Below are positions 36,401-48,400 of a stretch of DNA of 64,000 nucleotides, piece by piece. The number at the start of each line of letters is the position of its first letter. Within the stretch, counting starts at the first letter, position 1. The translations under genes were made by a program, and so were the position numbers. This DNA is from Membranipora membranacea (taxonomy: Eukaryota; Bryozoa; Gymnolaemata; Cheilostomatida; Membraniporidae): positions 4,037,001-4,101,000 of the forward strand of contig OU612066.1 of NCBI GenBank assembly GCA_914767715.1. Direction: 5' to 3'. The notes under the pieces were generated by a model. The model was not told the DNA's origin, ran no database searches, and saw nothing but the letters and a program-made list of their open reading frames with translations.

Positions 36401-39400
36401 TTACTTAAAACGGGGATGCAACTCACCTGCAGATCAACTACAGCACCTTTACGGACTAACAGCTCTGTTCTCTGAGAGATCAATAAACCATCCGGCAGTG
36501 ACTCACAGTCTAACAGCTTCATTGCAATCTGAAAATCCTTTAAAAAGCATTCGGAATATGATACAAAGTATAGACAAGTAGTATCAAATCGAGCAAGCAG
36601 AGAGGGAGGTCACACCAATGAATGAGAGGGAGTTCATTGGTCACACCCTACCTGGAGCAAGAAGATCATAATTAACATTCATAAGTTGTCTTCTTTTTGT
36701 CTATGTGTAGATAACCCCTTGACATTCCTTGTTATCATATTGTAGGTATAATATGTCATTTGAATGAAGTCTTTTAAATTATTAATGAGGTAACACATTC
36801 CCTTATGATCATCCCTCTTCCCTGTTTGCCTTTACAGCGGATTCTCCAGATCCTGACGTTCGGAATTTGTAATAGAATCGTAAGCCCCTTAGAAATATAT
36901 GAATTTCAATTCATGAAAGGATGCTGGTTTTGGATGATTTTCATGAATCTTACTTACTAATGCTGAGGCTTACAAACCTTCATTTGATCTACCGAAGCTG
37001 CCTCTGGATGCAGATAAAGGACTACATTGGTGATGCTTGATTTGGGATGACTGACACAGTATTCTGTCACAGCATTGATGTAATGACCCGCGATTACTGA
37101 TGAAGAGTAGCCCTTAGATGCCATACCTATAGCTGGGAACGCTATGGTCTTATATCCAGCTCGTCCACACTTTTCTAAGGCTGTCATCATGACTAGCAAT
37201 AAACCCTGAAGAACAGATCAAAATGTATAATAATATTGAATAAAAATTATTCTACAGTAAACTCATACATTATGATCAAAATGATAGCAAGAAAGAAACT
37301 CAAACAGTTTAACTGGTTTATAACATGAGACATAACATATATGATGTCTGAGTGCAGATGAATAACTAATAAAACTTTATGTCTTTAAGGTGAGACAGCA
37401 GGCTCGTAAAAGCCTTGTCTCGCTGCCACATTTTTTTCTTTTGGGGGTACCCTCAAAACAAATAAAGTAGCCCCATGACAAGGCTAGGTTCGCATTACCT
37501 TGCGATCATTGTCATCTCTTGAGAATGTACAATTACAGTGTAGTATCATTTTGCATGTTTCTATGTCAAAACCCTCAGTTTCTTTAACAAGTCCACGTCC
37601 AAGAGGAATGAGTCTTGCACAGGCAGTTCTAAGTTCAGGTCCTGCCTTATCAAACAGTACTTTAGCTGTCGAATGTGATAAATTTATCTCTGTCCCAGTT
37701 GAGTTTACAATAACTTCCTCCTAAGAAGAAGTTTAAATATGAAATGTTTTATGATGACAAGACCAGTTTGTTCATTCAAAATAATAATAATGGAATAAGA
37801 TCATAAACCGGAGAGGTTAGCATCTTCCCACCCCCCCCCCCCCCTCCAGTGGACAGTGATGTTACAAACTATCATTATTGTGGCTGCAAGGATCCTTATA
37901 CACAGAAAATACTTAAATAATGTGATATAACTGGATATGGAAGATTGTTACCTTGGAGGTGCCGATGCACCGACAGATGATATCTGAGTTGATCTTGTTA
38001 TAGATAAGAGCGTGATTTTGTGTGACATACTGATATCTCCAGTTATTCATGTATCGTTCTAGCCCCTGGAAATAGTTCAAACAAAACCACCACCCTGAAT
38101 TGGTGGTGGGAAAATATTCGCAAAAGCACCCGACATCATTCCTCCCTCGATATCCCTCGCCCAATATCCCTCCACCACAAAAACAGAGGGAAGACAATTG
38201 TTCTATAGATTGACCAAAGGCTGGAAACACAAGCTTGGCTTATGTGGTTGTAGGTTGTAGCGGAGCGAGATGTTCACTGGGTAAGGAATCAGCCAACCAT
38301 GTTCCGCAAAGACAGCCTTTTAATTATTCCAGCTAATTAAGGTTGCGACATTACTCAATATGATAATAATTGCCAGGCGAGAAATATTGTCGAAGCTCAA
38401 TCAGTAGTCCAGCAGGTTGAAATGGAAGGGTATTAGACCCAAAGTAAACAACCCAATCAGAAACATTATTCTTTTCTTTCTGATCAGTGGAGTGCATAAC
38501 AATTTTGGTAATTGGAGATTGCCAAGTACCTCCATACTACTTCTAATGGTGACTTGCTGTGATTATAAAATATGACCTATGCAGGGTTTTTTATTTCTTT
38601 CAGTGTAAAACAGAGTGGCGGCAATCAGATAATCAAGATAATCAGTCGGAAGAAACATATCTGTTAAGATGTGAATACTCCTTTTCGGGCAGTTAACATC
38701 CTTTCACTTACCAGTTGGACACCTGAATATCCATTCTCCTCCGTATCAACAACAATGTAGACAGTTTCAATATGTGGTAGCTTGTTGCTCCTACTGAAGT
38801 TGGCTAATGCCTCTACAATCCATTCTATGACCTTCTCGGGAGGAAAGTTCTGTCCATCTGTACCGAGAACAGGAAAGCTGATAGATTTATGTTGATGTCT
38901 TGTTGATGCATACTCCACACAATCTGTCACTACATCTTTTATATCCTGAGAAAATAAAGAATAACCTCTGATTGATAAAGCATGAATCAATTCATGTCAT
39001 ACATGTTGAGTAGGGAGGTTGAGTAGGGAGGCTGAGTAGGGAGGCTGAGTAGGGAGGCTGAGTAGGGAGGCTGAGTAGGGAGGCTGAGTAGGGAGGCTGA
39101 GTAGGGAGGCTGAGTAGGGAGGCTGAGTAGGGAGGCTGAGTAGGGAGGCTGAGTAGGGAGGCTGAGTAGGGAGGCTGAGTAGGGAGGCTGAGTAGGGAGG
39201 CTGAGTAGGGAGGCTGAGTAGGGAGGCTGAGTAGGGAGGCTGAGTAGGGAGGCTGAGTAGGGAGGCTGAGTAGGGAGGCTCCCAGTTATTAGATGTTTTT
39301 CCCATCCCCTCTCTATCTCCCTTTTTCCTCCCTTTTTCAGCTTCCTTCACTCAGAAAATTCTTGAAGCCACCTTTTCAAGATAACTGTGTTCTCCTACCT

Positions 39401-42400
39401 CCACAGTACAAATAACTATGTTTTTGCTTAAAACCATTACTGAATGTATGCACCTATTCAATATCTGTGCCTAACCTACCACTGTTGTTAGGGCTGTTCC
39501 CCCTGGGTCTGATAAATTAAGACAACTTAATTCACATAATCAGGTAAAATGATCATAAAATCAACAGTCAAGTTTTAACCTTGAAATATGATAAACAAGG
39601 CCTAAATTGCACCCGGACTCTGGGACGCGGAGTGGTACTGGTTTGAAGTTCGTCCGCGGGTACCTCCTGATATCTTGGTCTGTCAACTTGTCATTTATAA
39701 TTCATGTAATTAGAATATCTTCATGAGGAACTTGGTGTGACTTCACCAGGTCAATTGGTATAATTAAAGAAATGTTAGGCTATTTTTGTAGCCCAAGTAA
39801 ACAAAGTGTTTAAGGCTCAGCATTGGTAGACTTGTCTGTATACTACGCTAACTGAATACTAACTGTGGTGATCTAGTCTGCGTGTCTCTGTACCAGCTGT
39901 AGCTGTGTACTGATGAATAGCATGTGTACTTTTGTTTATGTTTCTGTTCTAGCTGTCATTGGCTGATTGTCTTCAACTTTGATTCGTAGTTGTGTTTTTG
40001 ATTTTCAACAGTCAACGACAAAAAAGACACCGAATCGCAGGCCTATGTCATTCAGCTGGGCTGAACCAACACAATACGCAATGATCAGATCAGAGTATAC
40101 ACACAAAGTCTTCAATATTTTTCCAGAATTCCCCTCTCCTCTGCTGACATTCCACGCCATGTCATTAGCGGTTCCAATGCTGGTTAATTGGCTCGAAATT
40201 GATTTAGGACCGCAAGTTGTAAAATGTTAGAGCTTAGGGCTGTAACATGGGTGTGGGAGGGGTGGCGTGGAATTTTTGCAATATCTGTAGCTAAAGACCT
40301 TGCCACATGATGGTTAATAGGAGGATATCTGGAAACAGCAAGAATGCTACAGTGATTGAACCTAAACTAGGGAAAGCAATGTGACTTATTTCCTTACAAG
40401 CTATGAGGAGCTGGTTATTTCTAAGGTTTTAACATTTATTAAGATAATGGTATAAAAGATAACAATACTTGTGAGAGAAAAAAACATAAGAAAAAAACAG
40501 TAGGTTTAGTTATCAGGGCAGTCTTGTGACACATCATTAAAATGACTGATATCAATGTTATTTTTCTTATATACGTTCAGGTATTTTTGCATGTCTTCAT
40601 CGGAGACGTTCTTTTCTCTGGTGAGGATCCAGGCATAGTGTAAACTGGCCAGACCACCCAGTGTCTCTCTGCATGTGTACACAAGACCATAATTATCATA
40701 GTCAGTCTCAAGTACATTATAGTCTCCGTATGGTGTACCTGTAACAACAAACACGGGATTTTTTTTACTTTAGGGCAAGTGCTAAATGTCTCATCATTGA
40801 TGCAATAAGAATTTTAATACTAATGACTGTGTGAACAGGGCCAGGGCATGACAAAGACTATCACGATAATACATTTCATTATAGCGCCTTGCTTGAAATA
40901 AAACTTACCTGGATAAAATCTGACGTGACATTGGGACTTTATTTCATCATCACAATAAGCTTCACCAACTTGTGAATATCTACCAGATCTGTAAATCAGA
41001 GAAATGTTTTATGTCTTGTGGGTAACAACGGATAACAAATGGTGATCTGCAATTGTCAATTATATTATGCATTGGCTACTAAATAGTTCGGGATTCAAGT
41101 TGTCAAAACATGGATGAACCATGCTTACGATATGACGGCTTTAATTTCACTCTCTGTAGTTACTTTGGTTTCATCGAGAGGTAGACAGCACAATGTCATA
41201 GCATGAGTTTCTTACTTACGTTATATTGAAGCCTGAGTTCTCTACTCTGACATGACCTTCTGGTAGAACTGAGTAGTCAGCATGTACACACTTTGCTCCA
41301 ATCTCAAATATCGTCCAAAATCTTTTCTGTTCGTAAAATCTTCCCTTGAAGTACTGAAAACAAGGAATAAATCAGAGATTCAGTAATATTGTCTTATAAT
41401 AATTTATGTACTATAATTCTTTAACATACATCCAATATTCTAACAGGTGTAGATAAACAAGCATGATTATGGTGCAGACTTATCAATTTTGTTTATAAAT
41501 GATTCAAACTCACCCTGGCTGGCTCAAAGTCAGAATGAACGTTGAACTTAGGACATTTAGAAAACTTGATAACTTGTGCTGAGCAGACAGCTATGAAAGC
41601 TAAAGCAATGATAAGTTTCTCCATGACTGAGATTGAGATACTGTTTATTGTTCCTTGGCGAACCTGTGAGACTGTATGATAAATATCACCAAGTTTCATC
41701 TTTATATAGGTATTCTAACCACTCGCTGCTATGGTAGATAGGAGGCCAAATCTGGCATTTCCCATGATTAATCAGGAGATTTCTTATACAACCTCTCTAT
41801 TAGATTGGTTATATCATCAATGAATTCTGAGTACGTGGTCGATCACGAGTGCATGCGTAGGACGTGGGATAGCCTTCTGATGGTAGTTACTTAAGCTCAA
41901 TCCCATGATACTGATAAGAACCTTCTTAGGGGTAAAACTGCTTTTGCTTAGACTCATGGAACACATAATCTTCCAAATTGGTATAAACATCCCCAGAGAG
42001 GCTGAATCATCGCTCTACTACAGATGTAGAAACTTTTCTTTGGAATAAAAACTTTGACTTCTCATTCACTGATTGCGCACAATAATCCTAGAAGACTGGA
42101 GCTTTGGCGGGAGAAAGCAAAGACCAAGCCCATGATTAATCAGGAGATTTCTTATACAACCTCTCTATGGGGTGGTTATATCATCCGCGATGTCTGAGTA
42201 TGTGGTCGATAACGAGTGCGCGCGTAGGACATGCGATAACTCTCTGATGTTAGTTACTGCAACTCTATCCCATAGTATTGATAAGAACATGGGGTATGAC
42301 CATAAACATACAAATATTTATATGTATATGTTTATGGTTAAAACATTCTTTGGGGTAAAAATATGTGTTTAGACTTACTGAAGGGCTCTACAGCCCCCCC

Positions 42401-45400
42401 CCCCCTCCCTCAGCCTCAGGCCTACCACTTTACAGCCCATGGATACAGCCCGAAGTAGGAATCATTATAAGGTCATTCGGAGTACCCTATAGGAGTTTAA
42501 TTTAGCTAGAGTTTAATTTCGCTACTATGGTGAGTGAGTTTAATTTAAGATACACTAAATTTCGATAGTAGGCTTACTAGCGAAAATTTTTAAAAATGAC
42601 CAAACTTGGATTCAAACCCAGGGCATAACCCTCCATCTGATTGCAAGGCAGACACTTAGACCACTACACCACACTGCCTTGCATGCATTAGTAAGGTGTA
42701 TTCCTGTATAATTGTACATTGTTTATGAAACTGAGTGGTGTTTATTGCTTAGGAAGTAATTTCCGCTATCATAAAATTTCGCTACTTAGGCAAAAATGGA
42801 AAAGCGAATCCTAAATGCCGCGAAAACTAAACTCCTATAGGGTATATTATGTCATGTCTAGGTCTAAGACAGATTCTTGCTGAGTTTACAAATAAATTTA
42901 TTCATTACCCGAGCGGATAAAACATACTTTCGAATGCTAAAATAGTTGGCAAGCTATACAGGCATCAAATTGAGGGTAACCCAATTTTTTTTGAGGCAAT
43001 ATGGCTGTGATAGTCTTGGTGTCATTATATACCTTCAAAAAGTATAAAAATTTATGTAACACAATGGTGATACAGGAATTGTGGGCCTTGTATAACAACT
43101 CACCATCCCAAGTATTGAACGGTTATGGGATATGGGATGAGAAACTACAGATGTCAATACCGGTCTGTGTTGTATAACCTGCTTACCCATCTTAGCTCGA
43201 CTTTCTATTTTGCACAAGCTTAATATAAAATTCATTGCTAGCTAACATTAACTCAAGCCCCTCCCCCCCCCCCCCGAACTAGCAATTATTCACTACCCAA
43301 GTCAATTGTCTTGGTGAATACTTCTGAAGGGTATTGATACCAAAAATCAGGACTCGTCATTAACAAGTGGTTTAAGTTTTCTACCTCTCCATAGGTTAGT
43401 TATTAATTTATTTAATTCAGAAATTATGGCGAATAAGTGGTACTGTGACAATTTATGCATTTATCAAGAAATGATCCAACCATATGAGAGGTAGTTTGAC
43501 AAGAATTTATGATGAAGAGGTTCTGCTTTGCTCTAGAATGGAATATGGCAGGTGCCTGGCCAGGTTAGTGTAGTTGGAGGTAGAATTTGAAGTTTGATTA
43601 GACATGTTGTGTAGCTTATGCTAGAGAGAGATAGCAATCATATCAAAAAGTCTTGATTGAATTAACAGAATCATTTCTCCAAAATCTGATTGTGGCTTGG
43701 TCTTTGCTTTCTCCCGCCAAAGCTCCAGTCTTCCAGGATTATTGTGCGCAATCAGTGAATGAGAAGTCAAATTTTTATTCCAAAGAAAAGTTTCTACATC
43801 TGTAGTAGAGCGATGATTCAGCCTCTCTGGGGATGTTTAGACCAATTTGGAAGAATATGTGTTCCATGAGTCTAAGCAAAAGCAGTTTTACCCTAAGAAG
43901 TTTCTTATCAGTATCATGAGATTGAGCTTAAGTAACTACCATCAGAAGGCTATCGCACGTCCTACGCGCGCACTCCTGATTGACCATGTACTCAGAATTC
44001 ACTGATGATATAACCAATCTATAAGAGAGGTTGTATAAGAAATCTCCTGATTAATCATGGGAAATGCCAGCTTTGGCCTCCTATCTACCATAGCAGCGAG
44101 TGGTTAGAATACCTATATAAAGGTGACGAAACTTGGTGATATTTATCATACAGTCTCACAGGTTCGCCAAGCAACAATAAACAGTATCTCAATCTCAGTC
44201 ATGGAGAAACTTATCATTGCTTTAGCTTTCATAGCTGTCTGCTCAGCACAAGTTATCAAGTTTTCTAAATGTCCGAAGTTCAACGTTCATTCTGACTTTG
44301 AGCCAGCCAAGGTGAGTTTGAATCTTTTATAAACAAAATTGCTAAGTCTGCACCATAATCATGTTTGTATATCTACACCTGTTAGAATATTGGATGTATG
44401 TTAAAGAATTATAGTACATCAATTATTATAAGAGAATATTACTGAATCTCTGATTTATTCCTTGTTTTCAGTACTTCAAGGGAAGATTTTACGAACAGAA
44501 AAGATTTTGGACGATATTTGAGATTGGAGCAAAGTGTGTACATGCAGACTACTCAGTTTTACCAGAAGGTCATGTCAGAGTAGAGAACTCAGGCTTTAAT
44601 ATAACGTAAGTAAGAAACTCATGCTATGACATTGTGCTGTCTACCTCTCGATGAAACCAAAGTAACTACAGAGAGTGAAATTAAAGCCGTCATATTGTAA
44701 TCGTGTCTCAACTTGAATGTCAAATTATTTGGTAGCCATATAACTCTGACAATAACAGATCTTAGATGTACAAGAACACCATTTGTTATCTCTTATTACC
44801 CACAATACAACAGACATTTCTCTGATTTACAGATCTGGTAGATATTCACAAGTTGGTGAAGCTTACTGTGATGATGATATAAAGTCCCAATGTCACGTCA
44901 GATTTTATCCAGGTAAGTTCTGTTTCAAGCAAGGCGCTATAATGAAATGTATTACAATGATAGTCTTTGTCATGCCCTGTCACACTGCGACAATTGTCCT
45001 TGCATCAAAGATCAAACTTTCAGGCACAGCACCAAAGCTTCATTCATATCATTTACAATTTGTTAGAAACTTGAAACTTCAGTATATATATTATATAAAA
45101 TGTACTGAACTACAGAATTTTCAGCCTCTCTATTAATTTTAACATGCTTGTTGTTACAGGTACCCCATATGGAGACTATAATGTACTTGAGACTGACTAT
45201 GATAATTATGGTCTGGTGTACACATGTAGAGAGACTCTGGGTGGTCTGGCCAGTTTACACTACGCTTGGATCCTCACCAGAGAGAAGAACGTCTCCGATG
45301 AAGACATGCAAAAATACCTGAATGTATATAAGAAAAATAACATTGATATCAGTCATTTTAATGATGTGTCACAAGACTGCCCTGATAACTAAACCTACTG

Positions 45401-48400
45401 TTGTTTTTCTTATGTTTTTTTTCTCACAAACATATTGTCATTTTTGATACCATTATCTCAATAAATGTTAAAACTTTCGAAATAACCATCTGTGTACTCT
45501 GACCTTGACCCGCCCCTCATAGCTTGCAAGGTAGTAAGTCACTTCGCCCTCCAGTCTCTACCTTTCCCTAGTTAGGTTTCAATCACTGCAGCATTGGGCT
45601 GTTTCCAGGTATCCTCCCATTAACCATCATGTGGCAAGGTCAGGGGCTACAGGGTGACAAAGATGCCACAGCACCCCTCCCACACCAACATACAGTCCTA
45701 AGCCAAGGAGCCTGGAGCCAACTATCCAGCATCGGAAGGTCTACTGACATGAAGTCGAATGTCAGTTATTTCAATGATGTCTCACAAGATTGCCCTGATA
45801 ACTAAATCTAATGTTTTTTTCTTATTTTCTTTACAAGTATTTCTATTTTTGATACCATAATAATATTAATAAACGTTCAAACTTTCAAAAAATCTGTGGC
45901 GGAACAACCTTGTAATCTTTGGAGGAATGAAAGGGGATTGGTGCATGGTACATACGCACTTGGTATGTATTGTGATACTTAAACTATACCGATGTAAGGG
46001 AATACAGGTTCATACTCAGGGGTTTCAGCATTGCCTCACCAGTTTCTTTTCTCATTTTTTGATCCAAATATTGGATTTCGGATGAACAATGACCGATAAT
46101 ATTACAATAGTAGCTTTTTGCAACAAAGCTACTACAGTTACGACAGGCAGATTTGTATCAATAAGTTGTCACCATTTAGACTATTTGTATTGTGGTTTAA
46201 ACATTTGTTAAGTATATGCATTAAGACATCCAGGGGGAACTTTTATCAAGGTAACTTTTCTTAAACAGTCCACCTTTCCCGAAGGTGAGTTTGGGTATTG
46301 AGATTTGGCTGATTATGTTTGAATCCTGTAGCAATTGGGCACTTTCCAGATATCCTCTTATTGACCATCATGTCGCAAGGTCAAGGGCTACAGGGTGTGA
46401 GAAGTTGGCTCGGGACCACTCCCACACCCATATACAGCCCTAAGTCCTACCACATTACAGCCCATTGATACAGGCCTTAGTAGGAATCAATATAAGGTCA
46501 TGAGAAATTTATTATGTCCTGTCTAAGGCAGATTCTTGCTCAGTTTTCAAATTATGCTTTTCAGGACCTGAAAGGATTAAACATAGACTTTCAACCACGA
46601 AAATAGTTGAAAATCACTATGGTTCATTGCCTCTTATGAGTGGTCCAACCCCATTTCGAAGGATGAATGCTAACGATTTCCATGATGAAAATAACATGAA
46701 AACATCTTCCATGGCCGGCACCCCACGTCAAAGTCCTTTGAAGTCATTGTGTGCAAGCACACTAACCATTCAGCCACACCGCCTTATAGGTCTTTAGCGA
46801 TTCAAAACTGTATAATGTATTCGCATCAAGAAATGTCTATCGATACATGCGGAAGTTGACTTAAATGCTATTCCCATATATCGATCAGGCTTAAAACTGG
46901 TGTCAAATCGATATGGAAACATAGTGAATCTATGCAGCCACCAATTTGGGGGTGTCCAAATTTTTATTGAGACGATATGACTGTGATAATCTTGGTGTTA
47001 TTATATATCGTCAAATATAAACATTATACGTAACACAATGGTAATACAGTAATCATAGACCAAGTATCAATTTGTTAATATAAGATATTTTATAAGGAGA
47101 GAAGAGGGGAACTGGTCTGTTTTGTACAACCTGCTTACCCAGCAAAATTTATGGCTAGCCAGCATTTACTCAAGCTCACTAACCAATATATACTCAGTAT
47201 AAGCGAATATCTGTGCAGACAAATATTAAGTCACTCCCCCCTCAACTCGCGAACCTAACGCCGACAATTATTCACTCCTCAAGTGTATATTGTCTTGGTG
47301 AATACTTCTAAAGGGTGAAGATACTAAAAAGCCATAATCATCAAAATCAAGTGATTTTTGTGTTTTCTTGCCTCCAAAAATTATTTATTGATTGCAAAAA
47401 TTGAGAAATTACGGTGATTTGTGATTATGGTGACAAATTATGAATTTCCAAAAATTGACCCTACCATTGAGAACTAATTTGACAAGATTTCATGATAAAG
47501 GTTCTGCTTTGCGCTAGAATTGAATATGGCACGCCCTTAGCCAGGCTAGTATAGTTTGGGATAGTGAGGTATAGTTCAACCAAGGATTTAGGAGTAGGCC
47601 TGTGGCTTAGCTTACGTTTGCAAGAGCTAACAATCATATGAAAAGGTCTTGATTGAATTACCAGAGTGATTTCTTGCAACTTCCATTTGTGGCTTTGTTT
47701 TCGTTTTACTCCTACGAAAGCTTCACTCCTCTAGGACAATCGTTCAAAATCAGTGACTCTGAAATCAAATTTCAATGAGAATTTTTTTACATCTATGGAG
47801 CGATCATCATTCAGGCTCTACGGGGACGTTTATACCAATTTTGAAGTTATTGAGTTCTCCGAATCTAAACAAAAACAGTTTTAACCCCAAGAAGGTTATA
47901 CCCCATGTTCTTATCAGTGTTATAAGATTGAGCGTCAGTAACAAACATGAGAAAGTTATCGCACATTCATTCTGACTTTGAGCCAGTCAAGGTGAGTTTG
48001 AATCTTTCATAAAAAAAATTGCTAAGACTGCACCATTATCCTGTTTGGATATCTACACCTGTTACGATATTAAATGTATGTTGAGGAATGATAGTACACC
48101 AATTGCTGTTTTAGAATTTAACTGAAACTGTTGCATCTAGATGCCATATCATGTGACATGTTATAGCAATCGAGGACGATTGCAACCAAGGGGGTGCAGA
48201 TGTTGCATCTAGATGCCAGATCATGTGACATGTCATAGCAATCGCGGATGATTGCAACCAAGGGAGTGCAGATGTCACATCTACAGCAGCAAACAGGAGA
48301 ATTTTCTATACCAACATCAGACACAATAACAACATCCAATATCTCAGCCAGCATCATCATCAGTACACTCAAACTTAACTCGAGGACACGCTATGAACAG

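Larger units (their letters stand above)
40233..45703. repeat. Large inverted duplication carrying a lipocalin gene in each arm
   Basis: The left arm (about 40233-42128) and right arm (about 43692-45703) are inverted copies, including promoters, all four exons, introns and 3' flanks. The inner borders match at ctttggcgggagaaagcaaa (left, near 42107) and its inverse (right, near 43702). The spacer of about 1.56 kb contains a TA-flanked TIR element (42485-42842). Intron sequences differ more than exons. Confidence 0.85.

Noticed and set aside
36608-36647. Hairpin around aatgaatgagagggagttcatt
   Set aside because: Pairing is limited to 8 bases; the repeated ggtcacacc is direct rather than inverted. 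Too weak to call an element.
39006-39350. 117-codon minus-strand frame of repeating SLPTQPPYSASL type
   Set aside because: It is only the translation of the 13-bp minisatellite and has no start context, splice sites or conservation.
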